64,000 bases of DNA from Herbaspirillum sp. (GTDB lineage Bacteria; Pseudomonadota; Gammaproteobacteria; Burkholderiales; Burkholderiaceae_D), in assembly GCA_028292625.1 (NCBI GenBank), contig JAQGLY010000014.1, forward strand, positions 124,001 through 188,000. Reading direction: 5' to 3'. How positions within the stretch are numbered: the first letter of the stretch is position 1; every line of letters starts with the position of its first letter. Shown piece by piece: positions 26,236 through 34,347 of this stretch. The notes below the pieces were generated by a model, which was not told the DNA's origin, did no database searches, and saw nothing but the letters and a program-made list of their open reading frames with translations. A program made the position numbers and the translations under genes.

Positions 26236-26933
26236 TCGATGTCCTGTGTCGGTGTGACGGAAGCGGCGGCCGTGAAATGCTGTTCGAACAGCGTGCGCAG
26301 TTGATCCGCGGCGGCGTCCGCAAACTGCTTGCAGGCGGGGCTTAACGGTTCCAGTTGCCGTAGCAATTGACCATTCGCCTTGTCGGCCGTATAGCCTGGA
26401 TCGAATTCGGCCACCGAATTGCCGCAGCGGATCAAGAATCGCGAATGATCGTGATAATCGATTTGCACCGCCTTGCCCTGCCAGTCTTCCAGCAAGTCGT
26501 CGATGCGCGCGCGCAAGGGTTTTGCGCGATGCGGCAGCGCCAGATGCAGCGGGTCGTCGGCGTCCGGATGCTGATGCAGCCATTCTTCGAGGATCGCCAA
26601 TATCATCTCGCGATTTTCCAGTGTGCCGCGCAACATGGCGCGGGTGGATTCGCGTATTTCTTCCTGCAGTCGGCGCGCCAGTTGCCGGCCGTCGTCAAGA
26701 TAGCGCAACAAGGTATGCGCGGCGGCCATCACACCGTCCCGATAGCCCTGGCTGAACGCTTCGCGTTGAATCGCTTCGGCTTCGCCGGTGGCTTTCTTGA
26801 TCAGCTTTTTAGCGCCGTATCGCGCGTCCTCCGCCAAAGTCTGCCGTCGGCGCGCACGCTGCAGGCTCGCGCGCGAAACCAGCACATCTTCAATCAAGAC
26901 AAAGGGATGCGCCGCCTGAGAATTTTTTGACAT
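26232..26933 (-). CDS. sctL: SctL (OrgB-like) T3SS stator protein
   Basis: 233 aa. Peripheral stalk protein that binds the SctN ATPase and links it to the sorting platform. Family features: basic N-terminus, KKLIKKATGEAEAIQREAFSQGYRDGVMAAAHTLL amphipathic helices, LARRLQEEIRESTRAMLRGTLENREMILAILEEWL and a C-terminal globular domain with RCGNSVAEFDPG. Overlaps sctK by 44 bases. The expected ATPase gene (sctN) is not downstream in this operon, as in SPI-1 where it lies elsewhere. Confidence 0.82.
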   Translation of the reverse strand: MSKNSQAAHPFVLIEDVLVSRASLQRARRRQTLAEDARYGAKKLIKKATGEAEAIQREAFSQGYRDGVMAAAHTLLRYLDDGRQLARRLQEEIRESTRAMLRGTLENREMILAILEEWLHQHPDADDPLHLALPHRAKPLRARIDDLLEDWQGKAVQIDYHDHSRFLIRCGNSVAEFDPGYTADKANGQLLRQLEPLSPACKQFADAAADQLRTLFEQHFTAAASVTPTQDIE

Positions 26934-27501
26934 GTTGTATCGCCAGAATAAGTAAAATGTTGTCGTTTTCAGTCGGATAGATCTCGGCCGGAATTTCCTC
27001 CGTGCGCATTGCCGGGGCCGGGAACAGCAAGGGAATGCGCTGCTTCAAGGCCGGCGCGCATGAACGGCAATGGCGCAGCAGCGCCGACAGGCCGTACGCG
27101 CGCAATATCCCCTCGTCGAGCACGCCGTCGTAGCGTCGTTGCGTCGGCGAATTCGACGCCGCCGCATGCAGCGGCAATACCGCGAAGCTGCGCGCCCATG
27201 CCGGCAATTTCAATAACAGGCCGCGGTGCAGCAGGGCGCTCCTGAATCGCTGGCAACCCAGCAGCAGCGCCAGCCGCGGCAGATGCTGCCAGTGATTGAC
27301 CAGCAAATGATCGATGCCGCCAGGCACCAGGCGCGGTTCTTTTTCCGACAGGTCGTAATGATCCAGCAACATGCGGTTGACGATGCTGCGCCGCCTAGGG
27401 TTATTGAACGCGGCGGGCAATTGCAATCGAAGCGGGTGGATGTACGACACCGGATCGAACATCACTGTCCGCAAATGGGTGGAAACCATGGCCGGCCTCA
27501 T
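26890..27501 (-). CDS. sctK: SctK (OrgA-like) T3SS sorting-platform protein
   Basis: 203 aa. Clear likeness to Salmonella OrgA: VMFDPVSYIHPLRLQLP (OrgA IIFDPLSYIHPQRLQI), LPRLALLLGCQRFRSALLHRGLLLKLPAWARSF and LKQRIPLLFPA. OrgA/MxiK connects the sorting platform to the basal-body ring. This match identifies the system as SPI-1/Mxi-Spa type rather than Hrp or Ysc. Start overlaps the sctJ stop (ATGA). Confidence 0.87.
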   Translation of the reverse strand: MRPAMVSTHLRTVMFDPVSYIHPLRLQLPAAFNNPRRRSIVNRMLLDHYDLSEKEPRLVPGGIDHLLVNHWQHLPRLALLLGCQRFRSALLHRGLLLKLPAWARSFAVLPLHAAASNSPTQRRYDGVLDEGILRAYGLSALLRHCRSCAPALKQRIPLLFPAPAMRTEEIPAEIYPTENDNILLILAIQHVKKFSGGASLCLD

Positions 27502-27850
27502 GCTTTCTGCGCCGCCGCTTTGACCGCCGCTTTGCTGCGCGGGCCGAACCGGACATACCAGGCCGCCGCCGCGCCCGCCAGCAGGACCAGCAAGGCGACG
27601 CCTGCCATCAGCAGCGGATTGACGCCGTCATTTTTCTCTGCCGACAGCGAAGGCGGCGTATGCTGCAGCGGCTGCTGCGCGGACAACACCACCGAGATAT
27701 CGTCGTAATTCACTTCGTTGAAGCTGTTCTTAAGGAAGCGCTTGATCTCGCCGATCAACAGCGACGGCTGCGCATGGCTGCCATGCACCACCAGCGCGGA
27801 AATATGCACCGGACGCGCCGCCGCACCGCTCTCGCCGGCTTCGATGTCGT
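27498..27850 (-). pseudogene. sctJ: SctJ (PrgK-like) inner-ring lipoprotein, 5'-truncated
   Basis: Only the C-terminal about 115 residues remain: ring-building motif 2 end (VHISALVVHGSHAQPSLLIGEIKRFLKNSFNEVNYDDISVVLS), linker and the C-terminal transmembrane helix (LLMAGVALLVLLAGAAAAWYV). The lipobox and RBM1 are missing; a full SctJ is about 250 aa. The frame stops being SctJ near 27850, where an acyl carrier protein fragment begins on the other strand. Confidence 0.78.
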
Positions 27851-28044
27851 TGAACACGCAATTCGATATCCAGATCGAGCCGGACGCGCTGGCCGAGGCC
27901 GTGACCGTCGGCGATTTTTGCCGGATGATTCAGCGCTTGCTGGCGGCGAAAGAGCCGGAGAGGGAGGGGCGCGCAGCGCTTTGCGGCGTGACCGACGAAA
28001 TCTTCGTTTCCCGCTTATCGCTCGCCCGTGTCGTCAAGCATTGA
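27850..28044 (+). pseudogene. IacP-like acyl carrier protein, 5'-truncated
   Basis: 64-residue C-terminal piece (LNTQFDIQIEPDALAEAVTVGDFCRMIQRLLAAKEPE...) matching the end of T3SS-linked acyl carrier proteins such as Salmonella IacP: acidic-residue helix then the closing TVGDFCRMI helix. The DSL motif with the phosphopantetheine serine should lie just upstream and is missing. Its 3' end overlaps the convergent small gene by 30 bases. Confidence 0.65.
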
Positions 28045-28245
28045 TCCGGCAATGCGGTAGGCCCGGAAGCGTTTGCGCCGGGCCGCATCGGCCTCCAGGC
28101 GCGCCGCGGCGAGATCGCGCAGCCGCTGTTCCGCGTCATTCTCCGCATGGACCAGATTCCGGGCGAGCCATGTCGTATTCTGCGACGGTCGACGGTCTCC
28201 TGAAATCCAGGCAACGGCGCTGACAGGATTGATCGGTAAAGACAT
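28015..28245 (-). CDS. small T3SS-region protein of unknown function
   Basis: 76 aa (MSLPINPVSAVAWISGDRR...), one charged helix with ENDAEQRLRDLAAARLEADAARRKRFRAY. Strong ribosome site GGAGGG before the ATG at 28245. No family recognised. Size and helix resemble small T3SS needle/rod or chaperone-type proteins, but no diagnostic motif is visible. Confidence 0.55.
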   Translation of the reverse strand: MSLPINPVSAVAWISGDRRPSQNTTWLARNLVHAENDAEQRLRDLAAARLEADAARRKRFRAYRIAGSMLDDTGER

Positions 28246-28548
28246 ATTCCCTCCAAGGTGACGATTGTGCGATGCAGAGCGAACCACAGTACCCCGGCGG
28301 CCTGGAAGGCACTTGCAAAAATCGCTCAATACGCTGAAAAAATAGAGAATATTCTCGATCAACGCAGACTAATCCAATCCAGAATCAGGGTTCTCCCGTA
28401 TCGTTTTCCACCCTCGAAATTCATACTATTTTCCGTCGCTGCATTGTTTTGTCAAAACGATACAAGGCAGCCGCTATCGTCCGCTTATCCGGCAGAAACA
28501 TGGGATGGCGGCTTATCTGAAAATACCTTTGACTTTTGAGGGATACGG

Positions 28549-29667
28549 ATGTCCATATCGGCCATATCAAGCGTAGGCGTAAAACCGCAATCGGCGACCG
28601 CCGGCAAAGCCAGGCGCCAGTTCATTGTCGACGATTTTATTCTGAACAATGATGTGCTGTTCCGCGATGGCAAGGAAATCGCGCTGCAGCCGAAAGAACT
28701 GGCGGTGCTGCTGCTATTGCTGGAAGCGGGCGGTGAAGTGGTGCACAGGGATACCTTCCTGGAGCGCGTATGGACCGGCCAGGACATAGGCGAAGAATCG
28801 CTGACCCGCAGCATCTGTTCGCTGCGCCGGATTTTCCGCGACGGCAAGGGCGGCAATGTCATCCTGACCGTGTACGGGCAGGGATACCGGTTTTCCAGGC
28901 CGGTCAAGAGAGAAGCCGGGACTCACCAGCCATTTGAATTGCACCCCGTGATCGACAATAACCTGCCGATCCTGCGGGATCCGCAAGATGTCACCCGCAG
29001 CCTGTTAGCCGAGGCCGAAAAGCCGATAGCGCAGATCGCCGTCACGAACTGGGGGGGGCTGATCCTGACGCCGCAACAAAAAGCGCGGATCCTCGCAGAG
29101 GTTCGGGAATGGCTCAGGACGGAAGGAGCGCATGGGCCAAAATTTGACGCACTCCTGTACGTGGCAATCCCGTTGGATGACGGCGGACCGCCGCGGGGAG
29201 CAACCGTCTATGCGAGGCGTGACATCCGCCGTTTCGAAGTGCTGGGCCCGTACGCGGGTAAGCTGCACGGCACGGATGAATCCCTGCATCGCGAAATCAG
29301 GAAGGCAGGAGAGACCCGTATCCTCACTTACCTTTGGGGAACCGGTTCAGCGCAGCGCAGCATCAGCGGCTACGAAAGCGGGAATGTGCTGAGCCTGGTC
29401 AACACGTCCCGGCTGCCGGGCGCCGCAGTGGCTTGGCGGCATAATAACGTCACGGCGATCCGGGTGGGGCGGAACCTGACGTTCTATATCGCGAACCAGG
29501 AGATCAAACAGGCGACGGAATTGCTAGTGGACTACGGATCCGAATACAATCCCGCGGCGGCGATGCAACAGCCAAAGGATGAGCCGCCTGACAGTGATAC
29601 GGCAGGCCAAAACGCATCAAAGCGCTCGCGCCGCGATCCTCCCGAACACCGTCCAAACACTGATTGA
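28549..29667 (+). CDS. HilA-type winged helix fused to a SET domain
   Basis: 372 aa. Residues 24-118 are an OmpR-type winged helix strikingly like Salmonella HilA: FIVDDFILN, LQPKELAVLLLLLEAGGEVV, VWTGQDIGEESLTRSICSLRRIF, VYGQGYRFSRPV. HilA then has a long TPR-like C-terminus; here residues 205-335 instead look like a SET methyltransferase: TVYARRDIRRFEVLGPYAGKL, ISGYESGNVLSLVNTS (RFxNHS position) and ELLVDYGSEY (ELxxDYG position). The tail (342-372) is charged with a KRSRR cluster that could act as a nuclear signal. Good GAGGG site. Either a genuine regulator-methyltransferase or an in-frame fusion of a hilA 5' part to a SET effector. Confidence 0.75.
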   Translation: MSISAISSVGVKPQSATAGKARRQFIVDDFILNNDVLFRDGKEIALQPKELAVLLLLLEAGGEVVHRDTFLERVWTGQDIGEESLTRSICSLRRIFRDGKGGNVILTVYGQGYRFSRPVKREAGTHQPFELHPVIDNNLPILRDPQDVTRSLLAEAEKPIAQIAVTNWGGLILTPQQKARILAEVREWLRTEGAHGPKFDALLYVAIPLDDGGPPRGATVYARRDIRRFEVLGPYAGKLHGTDESLHREIRKAGETRILTYLWGTGSAQRSISGYESGNVLSLVNTSRLPGAAVAWRHNNVTAIRVGRNLTFYIANQEIKQATELLVDYGSEYNPAAAMQQPKDEPPDSDTAGQNASKRSRRDPPEHRPNTD

Positions 29668-29828
29668 CGGAAAGGAGGCCTGGCGAGATAAAATCACGAC
29701 ACTGAACAACTGAATTTTGTCCCGTTCAATTGGGTAGGGGTGACATCGCCTGCAACATCCCGATTACAGTCGAAGAAGTCCGATGCCGGCAAACTTGAGC
29801 AACAGGGGCAGTTTGTGAAACATTCAGG

Positions 29829-30101
29829 CTAGGCCAACAGCCATTGGCCATTCTGTTTAATTTCGTCATGCATGGCATCGGGGGCTAAATCAAGTTCACC
29901 CGGCCAGGTCACAACGCCATCGACCAGTTTCACTTGCTGAAATTGCGACGCATCGCGCAAGGGAGAAAATACGCCCCGGAATGCGGTGGGGAGGAATTTT
30001 ACGACGCCTTCCACACCATCTTTAAAGCGAACGGATATCGCGAATTCGCCTGCCAGTTTTACTTCGATAACATCCCATTCGATACTCCGGCCAGATCCCA
30101 T
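29829..30101 (-). CDS. DUF2442 protein
   Basis: 90 aa with the DUF2442 pattern (VIEVKLAGEFAISVRFKDGVEGVVKF, GVFSPLRDASQFQQVKLVDGVVTWPGELDLAPDAMHDEI). Family members often pair with DUF4160 in toxin-antitoxin-like or regulatory modules. Start ATG at 30101 has GGAGAAG upstream. The gap to the next gene upstream (120 bases) has no DUF4160 gene. Confidence 0.78.
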   Translation of the reverse strand: MGSGRSIEWDVIEVKLAGEFAISVRFKDGVEGVVKFLPTAFRGVFSPLRDASQFQQVKLVDGVVTWPGELDLAPDAMHDEIKQNGQWLLA

Positions 30102-30220
30102 TTTTTCTTCTCCGCAGGATGGATTAGCTGCAATCTCTTCAACGGCGCTTATCAAGCGCTTTCCTGTTCCCCACATGTCATTTTTACATAGCCCGGTTAA
30201 TAGATGGCGTACTAAGAATC

Positions 30221-30448
30221 TTAAGAGCCACATGAACCAAATTTGTACTCGGAAATTTGACCTGCATTCGCTCCCGCAGCAGCAAGCAGCGTGTCCTTGA
30301 TGAACTGAATAGGCAGTTCCGGGTTGTCTTCAACCGCTTTACCCAGCCTCGTCCAATATTCGATTTGCTTCGGCATGGAACGATGCTCCGCAGCAGCATG
30401 TGGCCTTGCGAGATCAATCAACTCGTCCGACATTTCAACGCGATTCCC
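30221..30448 (-). CDS. ParD-like antitoxin family protein
   Basis: 75 aa: MGNRVEMSDELIDLARPHAAAEHRSMPKQIEYWTRLGKAVEDNPELP, a ribbon-helix-helix-like N-terminus typical of the ParD-like family. GGGAG 6 bases before the ATG at 30448 decides the start. No ParE/toxin gene follows; the DUF2442 gene is next on the same strand. Solitary or reassigned antitoxin. Confidence 0.65.
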   Translation of the reverse strand, partial: GNRVEMSDELIDLARPHAAAEHRSMPKQIEYWTRLGKAVEDNPELPIQFIKDTLLAAAGANAGQISEYKFGSCGS

Positions 30449-30672
30449 CATAAACATCTCCCAAGCATGCGACGAAGCATATTGCATCAAAAAGAAATTT
30501 TGTATCCTGTGGTCGCAAAAAACGCAACTCAGCGGCTTATTTTCCTTGGATATGCCGCTTGGGCGAAAGCAACGCCGCGATGGCGCATGCAGAGCGGGAT
30601 ATTTGCCCGACGTCACCTCCGGCCATCCGAAGGCAACGCATAAAACGCAGCAAAAACTGAAACCGGACTATC

Positions 30673-31062
30673 TCAAACCTCAGCCATCATTTCCGCTTTA
30701 TCGCGCTGACACCGCACCGCATAATCCAATGCGCTTTCCGTTTCCTGCAAAAACAAGGCTTCCACGGCGATATGCTGCAGCATGCAACCCAATGCCGCCC
30801 AGCTTTCGGTACTGACGCGATTTTCCTGATTGGCGCCGGCGACGTACATCAGTTCGCCCAGCGCGGCGAGGCCATCCAGCAAAACGAGATTGGCATTGGC
30901 CGCATGTTCGGCGGCGGCTTCGGCGATGCACACCGCGTCCGCCGTGGCGTCGCTGATAGGCGAAAAATCTTCCGGCAGGCGTTGCAGCAGATAGCCCAGT
31001 TCATAGGGCGCGCGATGGATTTTTTCGAAATGGGGATTTTGGGATGTGTTTGTACTAGGCAT
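30673..31062 (-). CDS. hypothetical helical protein, duplicate copy 1
   Basis: 129 aa, no recognised family, predicted all-helical and acidic (IAEAAAEHAANANLVLLDGLAALGELMYVAGANQENRVSTESWAALGCMLQHIAVEALFLQETESALDYAV). Differs from copy 2 at only a handful of residues. GAGAGG site before the ATG at 31062. Confidence 0.68.
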   Translation of the reverse strand: MPSTNTSQNPHFEKIHRAPYELGYLLQRLPEDFSPISDATADAVCIAEAAAEHAANANLVLLDGLAALGELMYVAGANQENRVSTESWAALGCMLQHIAVEALFLQETESALDYAVRCQRDKAEMMAEV

Positions 31063-31365
31063 ACGGACTTTTCCTCTCGTGAACGAAAAGTGCCGCTTCT
31101 CGCTGCAAAACGAGGGGGGCGGCAATGAAAAGGTTTGCAGACCGACGAGAGGGCAATCGGCAGGCCGGAGCCTCCCTTCCACGCCGCCCATGGATATAGG
31201 CGTTATGTAGCCAGAAAGGCCACTAAATATAGTGGCCTTTCTGAACCCTCACGAACGAGCTGCAAAACTCGGTCCCTTTGTTTAGGGACGGGGCGAGGTT
31301 ACTATCGTCGCCAAACGGCGTCAAGACATGCCGGAGCCTTCCTGTGCAACCATACAGCGCGAGAC
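31063..31365. promoter_or_regulatory. structured 5' region of duplicate copy 1
   Basis: Contains a perfect 14-bp hairpin at 31212-31243 (arm CAGAAAGGCCACTA, loop AATA), a GTCCCT/AGGGAC hairpin enclosed by CTCG/CGAG near 31270-31300, and repeated TTTTGCAGC/GCTGCAAAA elements. The counterpart at 33279-33574 keeps the same hairpins with changed stem sequence, which points to a conserved RNA (or DNA) structure. The sense strand is not certain. Confidence 0.6.
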
Positions 31366-31452
31366 CCACATTCTCAAAATGCGTCTTCAGATCAGCGTAG
31401 CCTTAGACGCTTGCCTGAATTTTCAGCGTCACTTCTGAAGGAACAAAAGACA

Positions 31453-31653
31453 CTGAATCCAACGACCTGGAAGCTGATATTCATTGATGCCGGCGACAGG
31501 AGCGGCGATGTCATACTCCAGTTCCCCGATGAACTGTTGACCCAACTTGAGTGGAGGGAAGGTGATGTGTAAAATATTCGTTTTGAGCAAGATATGAAAG
31601 TGCCTCTTTTGGATAACCGGCATCATGGAATCTCAAAGGAGAACCTGCCGTGA
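31453..31653 (+). pseudogene. AbrB/SpoVT-like small DNA-binding protein remnant
   Basis: Reads TTWKLIFIDAGDRSGDVILQFPDELLTQLEWREGDV, then TAA (31570), then continues in the same frame NIRFEQDMKVPLLDNRHHGI to a TGA at 31651. The pattern (strand, FPDELL, GWxEGD) is that of small AbrB-like proteins. There is no ATG; a CTG stands where the start would be. A lost start plus a nonsense codon make it a decayed gene. Its final stop overlaps the next gene's GTG (GTGA), consistent with a former two-gene operon. Confidence 0.55.
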
Positions 31654-32624
31654 AAATTCCCGCCGATATTTCAAAGGTCATTTCCGTTTTCAGTGACAGC
31701 CATTCGTGCGAAAGCGAAAAATCGACGCTCCCCCTGAAGGGGGCCAGAAACGACCCTTCGGTAAATTTCTATAGCCGCCACATGAAACATCTGACGATGA
31801 TCGCACAATCGGATGGCGGACGCATAAACGAAGCGATTCGACACATCGGCAGCGAAGAGAGCGGCCTCGAACATTCCGTTCTGCGATGGGGAAACGAATT
31901 GCATATGCTGTCGTCCGACAGCGGCGGGGAGAACGTGTTCCAGACCGTCTTTCATCATGGGATCGGCGACGAAGCGGACATGTGGATACTGCCGCACAGC
32001 TTCCGACAGAAAGAAGGGCGTCAATTTTTTGCCGGCGATGTTTCTCGTTTCCATTTTCTGATCGATACGGTCCTGACGGGGAAAACCGCTCATCTGCCGC
32101 GTACCATCAAGATGGAAGCTGTCATGAACGAAGAGACGATCAAGAACACTGCCGGCCTGTCGAGTGGATCGGAAGCGCTGCGGACGACTTTCATGACTGA
32201 AACGCCGATAGGCAGAAGCACGGCGCGGATGTTGAGGGCATTGAACGCAGAGGTTACCAGCATACGGGTGGAGCGCGACGACCGGCTCCCCGAATACGCG
32301 AATTTTTTCATTACGATCGCACCTCGGCCGCGCAGAATGACGCTTGGCAACGCAACCTCGTTTTTCATACAAAAATACCAGCCCGCGCTGCAATCGTCGG
32401 AAAATCCTCTGGATTTCCTGCCTGATCAGCAGACAATTGTACTGCCGGGCAGGTCCGGCGACGCCGTCGGCCTGGAAGCGAACAATGCGCCTGCCGCGTT
32501 CAACCCGTTCATGTCTTCGCTGGCGAACAGGTTTCGGGGTGGCTCCAATCCGGCTTTGCCAAAGGATGTAAAAGAAAATATCGGCGTTGCCGTTAACCGA
32601 TGGATGCCGATCAAGCCAACGTGA
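31650..32624 (+). CDS. orphan 324-aa protein, candidate effector
   Basis: GTG start with AAAGGAG 8 bases upstream. No signal peptide, no membrane segment and no domain I recognise. N-terminus is Ser-rich (ISKVISVFSDSHSCESEKST), as in many type III substrates. The centre (FQTVFHHGIGDEADMWILPHSFRQKEGRQFFAGDVSRFHFLIDTVLTG) reads as folded alpha/beta. It sits alone between two direct repeats, in lower-GC DNA. Function unknown. Confidence 0.6.
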   Translation: MKIPADISKVISVFSDSHSCESEKSTLPLKGARNDPSVNFYSRHMKHLTMIAQSDGGRINEAIRHIGSEESGLEHSVLRWGNELHMLSSDSGGENVFQTVFHHGIGDEADMWILPHSFRQKEGRQFFAGDVSRFHFLIDTVLTGKTAHLPRTIKMEAVMNEETIKNTAGLSSGSEALRTTFMTETPIGRSTARMLRALNAEVTSIRVERDDRLPEYANFFITIAPRPRRMTLGNATSFFIQKYQPALQSSENPLDFLPDQQTIVLPGRSGDAVGLEANNAPAAFNPFMSSLANRFRGGSNPALPKDVKENIGVAVNRWMPIKPT

Positions 32625-32887
32625 CAAACCGGGCGCGCCCATTAGATGTGGAAGTTCCTCCTTCATCGGCAAGCCTGCCGAACGTCGCGCCAATTTTCTC
32701 GCGATCACCTCGCCTCATTCCCAGCCGTCCGTATCGGCGGCGGCCTCAAGCCACTCCAGCGTATCCGATTCTGTATTTTCGATCTAGGCAGCGTATATGC
32801 TGCGCAAACGACAGAAAAGCCGCCAATGATGACGGCTTCTTCATGCTGCGAGGTCAGCGCAATTGCATTCATCCGAAATCGATTCGC
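32625..32887. other. intergenic region
   Basis: No gene seen. A short AAGCCG-N10-CGGCTT hairpin followed by a CTT tract at about 32817-32845 may end the transcript of the 324-aa protein. Confidence 0.4.
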
Positions 32888-32888
32888 C

Positions 32889-33278
32889 TCAAACCTCAGC
32901 CATCATTTCCGCTTTATCGCGCTGACATCGCACCGCATAATCCAACGCGCTTTCCGTTTCCTGCAAAAACAAGGCTTCCACGGCGATATGCAGCAGCATG
33001 CAACCCAATGCCGCCCAGCTTTCGGTACTGACGCGATTTTCCAGATTGGCGCCGGCGACGTACATCAGTTCGCCCAGCGCGGCGAGACCATCCAGCAAAA
33101 CGAGATTGGCATTGGCCGCATGTTCGGCGGCGGCTTCGGCGATGCGCACCGCGTCCGCTGTGGCGTCGCTGATAGGCGAAAAATCTTCCGGCAGGCGTTG
33201 CAGCAGATAGCCCAGTTCATAGGGCGCGCGATGGATTTTTTCGAAATGGGGATTGTGGGATGTATTCGTGCCAGGCAT
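32889..33278 (-). CDS. hypothetical helical protein, duplicate copy 2
   Basis: 129 aa; near-identical to copy 1 apart from a few substitutions (for example G for S at position 3, R for C in the ADAVRIAEAAA segment, L for Q in GANLENR). Start ATG at 33278 has GGAGGTT upstream. Function unknown. Confidence 0.68.
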   Translation of the reverse strand: MPGTNTSHNPHFEKIHRAPYELGYLLQRLPEDFSPISDATADAVRIAEAAAEHAANANLVLLDGLAALGELMYVAGANLENRVSTESWAALGCMLLHIAVEALFLQETESALDYAVRCQRDKAEMMAEV

Positions 33279-33574
33279 GTGAACCTCCGTCTATATGCGT
33301 AAGCATCGCTCCTCGCTGCAAAACGAGGGGGGCGACAATGAAAAGGTTTGCAGACCGATAGACGACACTCGGCAGGCCGAAGCCTCCTCTCCACGTCGCC
33401 CATAGAAATAGGCACAGTGGCCAGGAAAGTCACTTGGCAGTGGCTTTCCTGGGTCGTCGTCTAAGCGAGCTGCAAAACTCGTTCCCTTTTTGAGGGACGG
33501 GGCGAGGTTACTATCGTCGCCAAACGACGTCAAGACTTGCCGGGGGATTCCTGTGCAACCATGCAGCGCGAGAC
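33279..33574. promoter_or_regulatory. structured 5' region of duplicate copy 2
   Basis: Hairpin at 33421-33452 with arms CCAGGAAAGTCACT and AGTGGCTTTCCTGG (one T/G wobble on the plus strand), at the same place as the unrelated-sequence hairpin of copy 1; also CCCTTTTTGAGGG inside CTCG/CGAG. Stem bases differ between copies while pairing is kept. Confidence 0.6.
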
Positions 33575-33588
33575 AATGGCCCCTCGGC

Positions 33589-34347
33589 TCAATGCATCCG
33601 TTTCGCCGGCGCTTGCCGGAACGTCAGCAGACAGATAACGATAAAACTCAACAGCGCCGCCGACGCCGTGTAACGGCTCCATGCCAGCCCGCCCGCGTTG
33701 GTCGGTTTATCGAGGAAGTCGCCGACCACCGCGCCCAATGGACGCGTCAGAATGAATGCCGCCCAAAACAGCGCCGTGCGCGAAATTTTGGTCCAGAAGT
33801 AGGCCGCCGCGACGATCGCCAATAAAGCGCCGAACACCACCGCCGCGCCGCGATAGCCGAGTCCGGCCGAATCCGCGGCCCAATCGCCCAATGCGGTGCC
33901 AAGCGTCTGCGAGAACATGATGGTGATCCAGTAGAACATTTCCGCCTTCGGAGAATGGACGGTATCGATCGCGACCGAGCCCAGGGTTTTGTACCAGATC
34001 GCCAGCGAGGCCATCAGCAGCGCCAGCAGCAGAGTGGACCCGCCCAGGTAGCCGATGCCGAGCGAACGATCGGCGAAATCGGCCAGCGTGGTGCCGACGG
34101 TGGTGGTGGCGATAATGGTGAGCCAATACAGGAATGGATGAAAGCGCGAGGCCTTGATCTGCGCCATCACCGCAATCAGGAAAATCACCGCAAATATCCC
34201 CGTGCCGATCAGATAGCCGAGGTTCATCGACATGGTGACCGCGTCGCCGCCGGTTTCTCCCAATGTCGTGGCGCCGATTTTGATGATCCAGAACAGCAGG
34301 GTGACTTCAGGCACTTTGCTGACGGCATCTTGAATGTGTCTGTTCAT
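33589..34347 (-). CDS. COG4705 membrane-anchored protein
   Basis: 252 aa, about eight hydrophobic helices arranged as repeated units sharing TLGETGGDAVTMSMNLGYLIGT, TVGTTLADFADRSLGIGYLGG, TLGTALGDWAADSAGLGYRGA and PLGAVVGDFLDKP: the TxGxxxGDxxxxxxxxGY repeats of COG4705. Inner-membrane protein of unknown function. Confidence 0.82.
   Translation of the reverse strand: MNRHIQDAVSKVPEVTLLFWIIKIGATTLGETGGDAVTMSMNLGYLIGTGIFAVIFLIAVMAQIKASRFHPFLYWLTIIATTTVGTTLADFADRSLGIGYLGGSTLLLALLMASLAIWYKTLGSVAIDTVHSPKAEMFYWITIMFSQTLGTALGDWAADSAGLGYRGAAVVFGALLAIVAAAYFWTKISRTALFWAAFILTRPLGAVVGDFLDKPTNAGGLAWSRYTASAALLSFIVICLLTFRQAPAKRMH

Larger units (their letters stand above)
30671..31365. repeat. duplicated locus, copy 1 (direct repeat)
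   Basis: About 695 bases repeated in the same orientation at 32888-33574. Shared from CTCAAACCTCAGCC to CAGCGCGAGAC. The coding part is nearly identical; the non-coding half (31063-31365) is more diverged yet keeps its hairpins. The two copies flank 31366-32887. Confidence 0.88.
32888..33574. repeat. duplicated locus, copy 2 (direct repeat)
   Basis: Partner of 30671-31365 in the same orientation, about 687 bases, containing the second copy of the helical protein and its structured upstream region. Confidence 0.88.

Noticed and set aside
30900..31365. Integron attC site or CRISPR-like array in the duplicated leader
   Set aside because: Hairpins lack the paired attC R boxes in the right spacing and there are only two copies, not a spacer-repeat array.
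30671..33574. Composite transposon formed by the two direct repeats
   Set aside because: The repeats contain no transposase and lack terminal inverted repeats or target duplications that I can see.
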